A DNA stretch of 64,000 bases. Source: Gaiella occulta (GTDB lineage Bacteria > Actinomycetota > Thermoleophilia > Gaiellales > Gaiellaceae). Shown here in pieces: positions 53,531 through 62,017 of this stretch. Made by a program: the position numbers and the translations under genes. Location: contig NZ_QQZY01000003.1 of NCBI RefSeq assembly GCF_003351045.1, forward strand, positions 186,001 to 250,000, given 5' to 3'. The notes under the pieces are model-generated. The model saw only the letters and a program-made list of their open reading frames with translations, did no database searches and had not been told where the DNA came from. How positions within the stretch are numbered: position 1 is the first letter of the stretch; each line of letters starts with the position of its first letter.

Positions 53531-55911
53531 GGCGTGCCTCCCTTCCGCCCGGTTGCTTGCCGGAGTGCGCGCCAGACGAGCTCGGGCGTGATCGGCAGCC
53601 GGCCGATCTCGACGCCGAAGTCGGCGAGCGCGTCGCAGATGGCGTTGGCGAGCGCGGCCCCGGGCGGGATCGTGCCGATCTCGCCGACGCCGCGGACACC
53701 GAAGGGCGTCACGGGTGAGGGCACCTCGGTGTGATACAGCTCGACCTCCGGCAGGTCCGCGGCCGTCGGCGCGAAGTAGTCGAGCATCGAGCCGTTCAGG
53801 AGCTGACCTGTGTCGGGGTCGTAGCGGATCTCTTCCATCAGCGCGGCGCCGAAGCCCTGTGCGAGGGCGCCCAGCACCTGCCCTTCGACGAGCATCGGGT
53901 TGACGGCGGTGCCGCAGTCGTGCACGACCACGAAGTGCTCGATGTCGAAGTCGCCGGTGGCGGCGTCGACGGCGACCACGGCGGCGGCGCTGCCGTACGC
54001 GTATGCGGCCGCCTCGGGCTCGTAGTGGACGGTCGCGTCCAGGCCCGGCGCCTCGTCCGCAGGCAGCCCCTGTCCGATGATCGCCGTCTCGAAGACGCGA
54101 GCGAGCGGGAGCCTGATCGCGTGGTCGCCGACGACGCGAACCTCGCGCCCGGCGATCTCGAGGTCGTCGGCATCGACCTCGAGCAGCGACGCCGCGATCC
54201 GCAGCGTCTTCGCGGCAAGCTCGAGGCTTGCCCGCTCGATCGCGCCCGCGGCCGCGATCATCGTGCGTGAGGCGAACGAGCCGGTGTTGACCGGCGAGGC
54301 GGCGGTGTCGCCGACGTGGACCGAGACGGCGTCCACGTCGATGCCGAGCGCCTGGGAGCACACCTGGGCGAACGCGGTCTCCGGGCTCTGGCCGAACGAG
54401 GGCACGCCCGTGTAGAGGTCGACGCCACCGGAGCGGTTGGCCCGCAGCGTCACGCTCTCGTGGACGCCGAAGCGCGAGCCGCGGTCCGCGAGGAACTTCG
54501 CGCTCGCGTAGCCCGTCCGCTCGACGAACGAGGTAAGCCCGACGCCGACGTGGCGTCCGTCGGCGCGGGGGCCGCGTCCCGCGGCGCGCAGCCCCTCGTA
54601 GTCGACCGCGTCGGCGGCCATCCGCAGGCAGCGCCCGTAGTCGCCGCTGTCGTAGACGGCGCCGGCGGGGTTCTGCCACGGCAGCTCGTGGGGCTGGAGC
54701 ATGTTCTGGAGGCGCAGGTCGAGCGGATCGCGACCGAGACGGCGGGCGAGGCGGTCGACCAGCACCTCGCGCACGAAGTTGGACTCCGGCTGGCCGTAGC
54801 CGCGGTAGGCGCCGATCGGGGTCTTGCTCGTCAGCGTGACGCGGCGCTCCATGTGCGCGTCGCGGACGCGGTAGGGGCCGGGGAAGGTGATCGTCGTCAG
54901 CTGGGCGGAGCCGAACGGCGAGTTGAGCGCGCCGAGGTCGGTGGCGTAGACGTCGGTGAGCGCGAGGATGGTGCCGTCGTGGCTCGCGCCGAGGCGGGCG
55001 TCGTGCACCGACTCGCGGCCGTGCGTGGAGGCGCGGAAGTGCTCCGTCCGGTCCTCCACCCACTTGACCGGCCGGCGCGTGTCCTTGGCGTGGAGGCACG
55101 CGAGCACGTCCTCGGGGTAGATGCCGAGCTTCAGCCCGAAGCCGCCGCCGACATCGCCGACGACGACGCGGATCGCGCCCTCGTCGAGGCCGAGCGCCTC
55201 GCCGAGCTGCACGCGCACGAGGTGCGGCACCTGGGTCGAGTGGTGGACAAGCAGCTCGCGGCCGCCGGAGCGCCACTCTGCCACGACGGCGCGCGTCTCC
55301 ATCGGCAGCGCGGTGACGCGGTTGATCCAGAATCGGTCAGAGACGACGACGTCGGCGCGCGCGAGCATGCTCTCGGGATCGCCGGCGCCCTGCGAGTTGA
55401 CCGTGAGCAGGTTGGTCGGGAGCACGTCTGGATAGAGCACGGGGCCGTTCTCCATCGCGGCGACCACGTCGGGCACGTGCGGGAGCGGGTCGTAGTCGAT
55501 CGCGATCCGTTCGATCGCGTCCTCGGCGACGTAGCGGTCGACCGCGACGACGCTGACGACGGGCTGTCCCTCGTAGATCGCGATATCGGTGGCCATCGCG
55601 TAGTTGGGGAGATCGGGCGCCCCGGGCACGGGGCGCAGCACCGAGATCGGGTTCGTTCGCTCGACGACCTCGCGGCCGACGATCACCTGCTCGACGCCGT
55701 CGAGCGCGAGCGCCTCCGAGACGTCGACCGACAGCACGCGCGCCCGCGGGAACGGGCAGCGGCCGACCGCCATGTGGAGCGCGTGGGCCGGCTCGACGTC
55801 GTCGCTGAAGCGTCCGTCGCCGCGCAGTAGGCGGTCGTCCTCGCGCCGCGGCACGCGGTCGCCGACACCCCCCGCGCGCACGGCGCGCTCGGAGTCGAGG
55901 ACGCTAGCCAC
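53527..55911 (-). CDS. Molybdenum hydroxylase large subunit (xanthine dehydrogenase family)
   Basis: A 794-residue subunit. It has the small a/b hammerhead domain (about 25-145) and two molybdopterin-cytosine-dinucleotide-binding halves. VVGDVGGGFGLKLGIYPED, KTPIGAYRGYGQPESNFV and the C-terminal GVRGVGEIGTIPP with catalytic Glu744 are the family motifs. The active-site loop is AYRG rather than the AYRCSFR of CO dehydrogenase, so this is a hydroxylase of N-heteroaromatics, not a CO enzyme. With its Fe-S and FAD partners and the SRPBCC subunit it probably inserts water-derived oxygen next to the ring nitrogen. Confidence 0.93.
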   Translation of the reverse strand: MASVLDSERAVRAGGVGDRVPRREDDRLLRGDGRFSDDVEPAHALHMAVGRCPFPRARVLSVDVSEALALDGVEQVIVGREVVERTNPISVLRPVPGAPDLPNYAMATDIAIYEGQPVVSVVAVDRYVAEDAIERIAIDYDPLPHVPDVVAAMENGPVLYPDVLPTNLLTVNSQGAGDPESMLARADVVVSDRFWINRVTALPMETRAVVAEWRSGGRELLVHHSTQVPHLVRVQLGEALGLDEGAIRVVVGDVGGGFGLKLGIYPEDVLACLHAKDTRRPVKWVEDRTEHFRASTHGRESVHDARLGASHDGTILALTDVYATDLGALNSPFGSAQLTTITFPGPYRVRDAHMERRVTLTSKTPIGAYRGYGQPESNFVREVLVDRLARRLGRDPLDLRLQNMLQPHELPWQNPAGAVYDSGDYGRCLRMAADAVDYEGLRAAGRGPRADGRHVGVGLTSFVERTGYASAKFLADRGSRFGVHESVTLRANRSGGVDLYTGVPSFGQSPETAFAQVCSQALGIDVDAVSVHVGDTAASPVNTGSFASRTMIAAAGAIERASLELAAKTLRIAASLLEVDADDLEIAGREVRVVGDHAIRLPLARVFETAIIGQGLPADEAPGLDATVHYEPEAAAYAYGSAAAVVAVDAATGDFDIEHFVVVHDCGTAVNPMLVEGQVLGALAQGFGAALMEEIRYDPDTGQLLNGSMLDYFAPTAADLPEVELYHTEVPSPVTPFGVRGVGEIGTIPPGAALANAICDALADFGVEIGRLPITPELVWRALRQATGRKGGTP

Positions 55912-56401
55912 GACCCTCGCCCCGCCTTGCCTGCAGGTGCCGCTCGACGGCGGTCACGATCGGCTCGTAGCCGGTGCACCGGCACAGCACGCCGGCGAGC
56001 TCGCCGCGGATCTCGTCGCGCGTCGGCACGGACCCGCGACGGGCCAGCGCGGTCGCGGTCATCAGGAACCCCGGCGTGCAGAAGCCGCACTGCAGCGCGT
56101 GCTCGTCCTTGAACGCCTGCTGCAGCGGCGAGAGCTCGTCGGGGCCCGCGAGGGACTCGACCGTCGTCAGCTCCATCCCGTCGGCCTGGGCCGCGAACAG
56201 CAGGCACGACTTCACCGCGTCGTCGCCGACGAGCACGGTGCAGTTGCCGCACACGCCCTGCTCACAGCCGATGTGCGTGCCGGTCAGACCGAGCTCGCGG
56301 CGCAGGAAGTCGGCGAGGTGGAGGCGCGGCTCGACCGACCGGCGATAGAGTCGTCCGTTCACCGTCACGGCGACCTCGACCCGCTCGGGTGCGTCAGCCA
56401 C
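55904..56401 (-). CDS. Molybdenum hydroxylase [2Fe-2S] subunit
   Basis: A 165-residue protein with two iron-sulfur domains. The plant-type cluster uses Cys46, Cys51, Cys54 and Cys66 (IGCEQGVCGNC and KSC). The helical cluster uses Cys105, Cys108, Cys140 and Cys142 (QCGFC and LCRCTGYEPIV). It relays electrons from the molybdenum site to FAD. It overlaps the FAD-subunit stop and the large-subunit start by 8 bases each. Confidence 0.95.
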   Translation of the reverse strand: MADAPERVEVAVTVNGRLYRRSVEPRLHLADFLRRELGLTGTHIGCEQGVCGNCTVLVGDDAVKSCLLFAAQADGMELTTVESLAGPDELSPLQQAFKDEHALQCGFCTPGFLMTATALARRGSVPTRDEIRGELAGVLCRCTGYEPIVTAVERHLQARRGEGRG

Positions 56402-57263
56402 GGAGCGCCGCCTCCTCGTCGCGCAGGCGCCTGAGGACGCGCTCGACGTGCACGCCGGCGAGGTGCCGCCGGTACTCCTCGGAGGCCCGCACGTCCGACG
56501 GGGGGTCGATCACCGCGAGACACGCTTGCACGGCTGCGTCGATCGAGCCGGCGTCGAGGGTGGTGCCTTCCAGGCGACGGACTGCCTCGGGCACGAGGAC
56601 AGGCCGGTCGTCGACGCCCGCGAGGGCGAGGCGGAGCTCCTGCCACGCGCCGTCGGCGCCCCGCGTGCCGGTCACCGCGACCGCGAGCACGGCGAAGTCG
56701 TTGTGACGCCGCGACACCTCGAAGAACCCGTAGGCGGCCGGCGCCTCGGGGAAGCGGACCGCCACGATCAGCTCGTCGGGTTCGAGCGTGGTCGTGTAGG
56801 GTCCGAGCAGGAAGTCGTCGAGCGGGATCTCGCGCACGCCCTCCCGGCTCTGCGCGCATACGACGGCGCCGAGCGCGAGGCACACGAGCGGCATCTCGCC
56901 GACGGGGTCGGCCTGCGCGAGGCTGCCGCCGAGGGTGCCCCGGTTGCGGACCTGGCGGTCGCCGACGAAGCGGACGGCGTGCTGCAGCAACGGCAGCCGC
57001 TCGGCGACGAGGGGCGAGGACTCGAGTTCGGAGTAGCGCGTGAGCGCTCCCACCGTCAGCCCGTCGCCGTCGACGACGATCCCGGCGAGCCCGGCGACGC
57101 GGTTGAGGTCGACGAGCGCCGCCGGCTGCATCAGTCGCATGTGCAGCATCGGCACGAGGCTCTGGCCGCCGGCGAGCGGCCGGGCGCCGGCGTTCTCGGC
57201 CAGGGCCGTGATGGCGCTCTCGACGCTGTCGGGCCGGATGTACGTGAACGGCGCCGGCTTCAC
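56394..57263 (-). CDS. Molybdenum hydroxylase FAD-binding subunit
   Basis: A 289-residue subunit of the CoxM/XdhB type. FAD motifs are ARPLAGGQSLVPMLHMRL and VRNRGTLGGSLAQADPVGEMP. A CO-dehydrogenase-flavoprotein C-terminal domain follows. It passes electrons to the terminal acceptor. The GTG overlaps the ATP-grasp gene stop by 4 bases. Confidence 0.94.
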   Translation of the reverse strand: MKPAPFTYIRPDSVESAITALAENAGARPLAGGQSLVPMLHMRLMQPAALVDLNRVAGLAGIVVDGDGLTVGALTRYSELESSPLVAERLPLLQHAVRFVGDRQVRNRGTLGGSLAQADPVGEMPLVCLALGAVVCAQSREGVREIPLDDFLLGPYTTTLEPDELIVAVRFPEAPAAYGFFEVSRRHNDFAVLAVAVTGTRGADGAWQELRLALAGVDDRPVLVPEAVRRLEGTTLDAGSIDAAVQACLAVIDPPSDVRASEEYRRHLAGVHVERVLRRLRDEEAALRG

Positions 57264-58351
57264 GAGCCGCCGTCGTCCTTCGGCGCGAGGCGTCCGCCGC
57301 TGACGAACGTGCTCAGCACGAGGTCGACGGCGCTGCCCGCACCCGCGGAGACGGTCGGGACCGGCCGGCGGCTCCAGACGGTCTCGGGGCGCACCTGCAG
57401 CACGTGCACCGCGCCGGCCTCGTCGACTGCCCACTCGATGTCCTGCGGGGCGCCGCGATGGGCCTCGATCCGTTTCGCGAGCGCGGCGAGCGCCTCCACC
57501 TGCGCCTCCTCGAGGCACGGCTCGAGGCGCCGATCGTCGGGCACCTGGCGCAACTGCACGCCGGTGCCCGGCTCGAAACGGTACTCGGACGCCTTCTCCA
57601 CGATCGCCCGGTCGACGACGTCGAGCGTGACCTTGTCGAGCCGGAACCGGTCGGGCGTGACCTCACCGGCGACGACGGCCTCGCCGAGCCCCCAGCCTGC
57701 CTCGATCACGATCTTCGAGCGGTCACCCGTGACCGGGTCGAGCGTGAACATCACACCGGCGGCGCGGGGCTGCACGAGCTGCTGAACGACGACGGCCATG
57801 CCCACGTCGACGACGGTGCCGTTGCCGTCACCTGGCCGGTAGGTGAGCACCGCGGCGCCGAACAGGCCCGTCCAGCAGCGGCGGACGTGCTCGAGCACCG
57901 CGTCGACGCCGATGACCCACAGATAGGTCTCGTACTGCCCGGCGAAGCTCGCTCCGGCGAGATCCTCGGCGACGCCGCTCGAACGGACCGCGACCGGCAC
58001 GTCGGGGCTGCCGGCTCGCTCGCATAGACGCGCGTAGGCCTCCGCGACCGCGTCGGCGACGGCAGCCGGCAGGGGCGTCGACTCGATCGCCTCGCGCATC
58101 GTCGCGGCGGCGTCCTCGATCGCGAGCAGGTCGCCTCCGTGGGCGGCCGTGCGGGCGCTCCGGGCGAGCTCGCCGAGCCTGCCGTCGCCCATGAACGTGC
58201 GGTAGGCGTCGGTCGTGACGGCGAACGCGGGCGGCACGGCGAAACCGGCGGCCGCCATCTCGCCGAGGCTCGAGAACTTGCCCCCGACGAGCGCGCCCGA
58301 GTCGGTTCCGACCTCGTCGAGCCAGAGGACGAGCGTGTCGGCGGCGCTCAT
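57260..58351 (-). CDS. ATP-grasp dikinase subunit (PEP synthase/PPDK N-terminal domain, phenylphosphate synthase PpsB-like)
   Basis: A 363-residue stand-alone version of the ATP-binding domain of PEP synthase and pyruvate-phosphate dikinase. VGGKFSSLGEMAAAGFAVPPAFAVTT is at the start. PVAVRSSGVAEDLAGASFAGQYETYL and AGVMFTLDPVTGD lie in the ATP-binding region. EAGWGLGEAVVAGEVTPDRF and PQDIEWAVDEAGAVHVLQVRPET complete the grasp. It lacks the His and PEP domains; these are supplied by the two PpsA-like proteins in the same operon. The 363/612 split copies phenylphosphate synthase. Confidence 0.88.
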   Translation of the reverse strand: MSAADTLVLWLDEVGTDSGALVGGKFSSLGEMAAAGFAVPPAFAVTTDAYRTFMGDGRLGELARSARTAAHGGDLLAIEDAAATMREAIESTPLPAAVADAVAEAYARLCERAGSPDVPVAVRSSGVAEDLAGASFAGQYETYLWVIGVDAVLEHVRRCWTGLFGAAVLTYRPGDGNGTVVDVGMAVVVQQLVQPRAAGVMFTLDPVTGDRSKIVIEAGWGLGEAVVAGEVTPDRFRLDKVTLDVVDRAIVEKASEYRFEPGTGVQLRQVPDDRRLEPCLEEAQVEALAALAKRIEAHRGAPQDIEWAVDEAGAVHVLQVRPETVWSRRPVPTVSAGAGSAVDLVLSTFVSGGRLAPKDDGGS

Positions 58352-59124
58352 GGCGCACCGGTCGCGGCGACGTCCGCGGCGAGCATGCGGCCGCCGCCGG
58401 CGACCGTCGGCGACAGGCCGAGCGCGAGCAGGATCGACCGCGCCGTTGCCGTCGCGGCGGTCACGACCGGGATGCCGACCTCGCCCTCGACGAGCTCGAC
58501 CACCTCCAGGCTGGGCATCTGCACGCAGGCGGAGAGGACGAGCGCGTCGAGGTCGTCGCGGTCGCAGACGCGGCGTGCCTGCTCGACGAGGACGTGCGAC
58601 GGGATGCGCCCGACCTCGACGTTGTCCGAGACCTCGAGCGCCACGAGGTCGGCCACCTCGATCTCCTCGGCGCGGACGTAGTCGGCCACGAGCTCGGCGA
58701 GCGGCCGCATGTAGGGAGTGATCATTGCGACGCGCCGGGCGCCGATCGCCTGCAGACCGTCGATCAGGGCTCCCGCGCTGGTGACGACCGGCGGCTGACG
58801 GGGTGACTGCTCCAGCGCGCCCTCGAGTCGTGCCTGCACGTCACGGTGGGCGCCCGGCCCGCGGGCCATCACGGCCACGAGGCAGGCGTACGCGATCACC
58901 TCGACCGGGGCGTCGGCGAGCGACTGGGCGGCCACGTCGGAGGCCTGCACCATCCGGTCGAGCTCCTCGGCCGTGACGTGCGACAGGCGCGCCCGTGCGG
59001 AGTGCCAGGTGAACGATTCTCCCGTCGTCAGGCCGCGCCGCCGGAAGAGCTCGGGCAGCTCGGTCTCCATGGTCGTGTTCGAGCTCGGGACGATCAGTCC
59101 CACACGGCGTGCCTGGTCGCTCAC
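58348..59124 (-). CDS. nicE: Maleate cis-trans isomerase (NicE-like)
   Basis: A 258-residue Asp/Glu-racemase superfamily enzyme. It starts RVGLIVPSSNTTMETELPELF. The two catalytic Cys are Cys81 (IAYACLVAV) and Cys200 (LSACVQMPSL), placed as in characterised maleate isomerases. It converts maleate to fumarate, the exit of the maleamate pathway into the citric acid cycle. The close match to Pseudomonas NicE along its length is from memory. It overlaps both neighbours by 4 bases. Confidence 0.9.
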   Translation of the reverse strand: MSDQARRVGLIVPSSNTTMETELPELFRRRGLTTGESFTWHSARARLSHVTAEELDRMVQASDVAAQSLADAPVEVIAYACLVAVMARGPGAHRDVQARLEGALEQSPRQPPVVTSAGALIDGLQAIGARRVAMITPYMRPLAELVADYVRAEEIEVADLVALEVSDNVEVGRIPSHVLVEQARRVCDRDDLDALVLSACVQMPSLEVVELVEGEVGIPVVTAATATARSILLALGLSPTVAGGGRMLAADVAATGAP

Positions 59125-60953
59125 GGTGCCTCCTCGAGCAGCGTCACGACGCCGTCGTCGCCGTTGACCTCGATCAGTTGCCCCGTGCGGATCCGCTGTG
59201 TCGCGAAGCCGGTGCCGACAACGGCGGGCAGGCCGTACTCGCGGGAGACGATCGCGGTGTGCGCCATGATCCCGCCGATGTCCGAGACCGCGGCGGCGAT
59301 CGTGGAGAACACCGGCGCCCACGACGGCGCGGTGATGCGGCACACGAGGATCTCGCCGGGCTGGACGTCGTGCAGGCCGTCGCTCGTCGTGACCACGCGC
59401 GCGCGCCCGCGTGCGACGCCGCCGGAGGCGGCGACGCCGTTCAGGATCGCCGCGTCCTCCTCCTTGCCGCCGAGCCACTCGTCGACGACCTCCTGCGTGA
59501 TCCCCCACAGCATGATCGTGAGGGGCTCGGTGATCTCCTCGGGTGGGCGCCCGAGCGCGGGGGGCGGCGTCCACGCGCGCAGTCGCTCGTAGACGTCCCG
59601 GCGCCGCCGCACGACGTCCGGCCAGTACGAGGGCCCGCGCGCGTCGGTGCCCGTCGCCCAGCCGATGCAGAGGTCGTAGAGGGCGTCGTGCACCTCGGTG
59701 CGGCGGAGGAAGAAGATGTCCTCCTCGTCGGCGAAGAACCCGTGGGCGACGAACACGCGGCCGAGCTCGCGCACCTTCGACCAGAAGATCGAGTGGTGCC
59801 AGTGCTCGACGTAGAAGTTGTGGTTCTCGACATACGGGTAGACGGTGCGGGCGAGCTGGACGAGGCCGTCGAAGGTGGCTCGGTCGTCGTCGCCGAGCAG
59901 CGCCCGGTACTCGGCCGTGAGCCGCTCGCGCTCCTCCACGATCTGCTCGAGCGGCCGTTCGATCGTCTCGCCGTTGAGGAGGCGCTGCGCGTAGCCGCGC
60001 AGCGCGTTCAGAGGCAGGCGCAGGTCGTCGATCCACGCCCTGTCGGTGTGGGTGTAGCCGGCGCCTGTCGAATACCAGAACCACGGGTCCTTCGCTGCCT
60101 CGAGCGCCTCGAGCCACTCCCGTCCGCGCGGCAGCGAGCCCATTGCGGCGAGCAGCGCCGACGGATCACCCTGGGTGAGCACGGCCTCCGTGAGCCCGAG
60201 GTCGATGGCGAGGCGCGCGAGCTTGCGGACCTCGTCGTCGGGCCGAAACAGCAGGATGTCGATGCCGGCCACCATGCGCGCGACCGTGCGGTCGGCGATC
60301 CCGGGGAAGGCGCGCTGGCAGAACTCGCGGAACGTCAGGTAGGCGCCGTAGCCGAGGTTGAGCATCTCGAAGTGGTACGAGCCCATCTCGAACAGGCTCG
60401 CCAGCAGGTCGGCGTAGCGGCGCTGCAGGTGGTAGGTCGAGTAGACGCCGTGGTGCTCGCGGACGACACGCTCGTCCTCGAGCTCGGGCAGCGGCTCGAA
60501 GCTGATCGCCTGCAGCCGCTCGACGCAGTCGGTCGCCTTCTCGATCCAGGCGGCATAGATCTCGTCCCAGTGCTCGAAGTAGTAGCCGGCACGCCGGCTG
60601 AACACCTCGGCTCGCTGTGCGACCAGCTCGGGGTCGGTGATCGCGTTGGGGCTGATGTAGAGGTAACCGTTGACGACGCGGTGGTCGATGCCGAGCGACG
60701 GCGGGATCTGCCAGACGCGGGTCGTCAGCTGGTTGACGGCGACGGCCCAGTTCTCGGTCATGATCGCGTCGAACGGGTAGACCGGCTCAGGGTTGTGCAT
60801 CCCGTCGAAGAACCAGAACTTGCCCTCCTCGAAGTCGCGTCGCGCCTCGGAGAAGGTGTAGTAGTAGGGGTAGAGATCCTCCCAGCCGTCTGCACCCTCC
60901 GGCGAGGGGACCGAGAACGGGCTCGGGAACGTTCGGCCGGCGTCCTCGCTCAT
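59121..60953 (-). CDS. PEP-utilising (phosphohistidine) domain protein, phenylphosphate synthase PpsA-like, copy 2
   Basis: A 610-residue paralogue of the protein at 49743-51581. Both carry the phospho-carrier His at residue 565, here in GGIMAHTAIVSREYGLPAVV. They differ by scattered substitutions and small gaps, so they are old duplicates rather than recent copies. Copy 2 sits beside the ATP-grasp gene, and copy 1 is last in the operon. They may be two subunits of one complex or act on two hydroxylated intermediates. The ATG overlaps the dioxygenase stop by 4 bases. Confidence 0.85.
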   Translation of the reverse strand: MSEDAGRTFPSPFSVPSPEGADGWEDLYPYYYTFSEARRDFEEGKFWFFDGMHNPEPVYPFDAIMTENWAVAVNQLTTRVWQIPPSLGIDHRVVNGYLYISPNAITDPELVAQRAEVFSRRAGYYFEHWDEIYAAWIEKATDCVERLQAISFEPLPELEDERVVREHHGVYSTYHLQRRYADLLASLFEMGSYHFEMLNLGYGAYLTFREFCQRAFPGIADRTVARMVAGIDILLFRPDDEVRKLARLAIDLGLTEAVLTQGDPSALLAAMGSLPRGREWLEALEAAKDPWFWYSTGAGYTHTDRAWIDDLRLPLNALRGYAQRLLNGETIERPLEQIVEERERLTAEYRALLGDDDRATFDGLVQLARTVYPYVENHNFYVEHWHHSIFWSKVRELGRVFVAHGFFADEEDIFFLRRTEVHDALYDLCIGWATGTDARGPSYWPDVVRRRRDVYERLRAWTPPPALGRPPEEITEPLTIMLWGITQEVVDEWLGGKEEDAAILNGVAASGGVARGRARVVTTSDGLHDVQPGEILVCRITAPSWAPVFSTIAAAVSDIGGIMAHTAIVSREYGLPAVVGTGFATQRIRTGQLIEVNGDDGVVTLLEEAP

Positions 60954-62005
60954 GCCCGCGTCCCGGCGGCGGCCTTCATCTCGGCAACGACGACGTCTCC
61001 GTCGAGCACGATCGGCTCGTCGTCGAGGAAGAGGCTGCAGTTGCGCATCGGGACGTCGACGTGGCAGGCGGTGTCGTTCGTCCCGCCGAGCTCGCCGTTG
61101 GGCCCCGTCGAGAAGAGCACGTTGCCGTAGAACGAGCGAACCTCCATGCCCATGCCGCGGGTGTCGGTCGCCAGCGCCGACCAGCGTGCCCGGTGGTCGA
61201 GGCCCCAGCCGATGTGCGCGATGCCGTAGGCGCGCTCGTCGTCGAACGCGGCCATGTAGTCGCGCAGCAGGTCGGCGTCGACGGAGCCGCGGATGTCGAC
61301 GATGCGGCCCTGCTCGATCGTCAGCTCGATCGGTGACTGCACGTACGACTTGTGCGGCAGCAGGATGTCGCCGGGCGCGATCACGACCTTCCCGTCGACG
61401 CCGTCGTCGGCGCCGCCCGTGAACACGAAGCCGCTCGGCCAGTGATCCCACCGGCCCGCGGTGTCGGTGTGCCCGTACTGCGTCATCACCGGGTAGTGGC
61501 CGAGCTGGTAGGTGACGTCGGTGCCGGCCTCGTTGGTGAACCGCAGGGTCTTGGCCTGGCGCAGGAGCTGCTCGCCGGCCTCGACGCGCTCCCGGATCTC
61601 CTGTGTGGGGAACAGCCGCTGCAGCAGGTCGACCGGCTCGATGCAGAGCAGGACGCGCGTGCCCGCCGCCTGGATCTCCAGCTGCTCCTTCGAGAACAGC
61701 AGGAACATCAGGTCGATCAGCAGGTCAGCTTCCTTCAAGGCCTCGATCACGGGCCGGTTGCGGGCGAGCGGCGTCGCGCCGACGGTCCAGGCGCCGAACG
61801 AGCCGTCGAGGCTCGACGACACCTCCGGCAGGGTGACGAGGTACGACGTGGCGCCGAGCTTCTGGGCGGCGTCCATGAACGTCCGTGCATAGTCGACGCG
61901 CTGGTCGCCCTGGGCGAGGACGGCCACCGTCTCGCCCTCCTGGACGCCGCACATCTCGAGTGCCGCGCGGGTGAGGTCGACGAAGGACTGGGAGTAGCTG
62001 CTCAT
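60950..62005 (-). CDS. nicX: 2,5-dihydroxypyridine 5,6-dioxygenase (NicX-like)
   Basis: A 351-residue protein of the M29-peptidase-like fold. The iron ligands of NicX, two His and one Asp, are matched by His264 (IAHIGWGL), His315 and Asp317 (CHVDVPMRNC). GRWDHWPSGFVF, DILLPHKSY and YGNVLFSTGPNGELGG agree, from memory, with Pseudomonas NicX. It opens the ring of 2,5-dihydroxypyridine with O2 to give N-formylmaleamate. TAGGAGGG lies about 8 bases before the ATG. It follows the amidase gene by 12 bases. Confidence 0.92.
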   Translation of the reverse strand: MSSYSQSFVDLTRAALEMCGVQEGETVAVLAQGDQRVDYARTFMDAAQKLGATSYLVTLPEVSSSLDGSFGAWTVGATPLARNRPVIEALKEADLLIDLMFLLFSKEQLEIQAAGTRVLLCIEPVDLLQRLFPTQEIRERVEAGEQLLRQAKTLRFTNEAGTDVTYQLGHYPVMTQYGHTDTAGRWDHWPSGFVFTGGADDGVDGKVVIAPGDILLPHKSYVQSPIELTIEQGRIVDIRGSVDADLLRDYMAAFDDERAYGIAHIGWGLDHRARWSALATDTRGMGMEVRSFYGNVLFSTGPNGELGGTNDTACHVDVPMRNCSLFLDDEPIVLDGDVVVAEMKAAAGTRA

Positions 62006-62017
62006 CTGATGGCCCTC

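Noticed and set aside
53527-57263. The CoxLMS/CoxG-like gene set as an aerobic carbon monoxide dehydrogenase
   Set aside because: The large subunit has the loop AYRGYGQ rather than the AYRCSFR active-site loop of true CO dehydrogenase, and the neighbours are pyridine-pathway genes.
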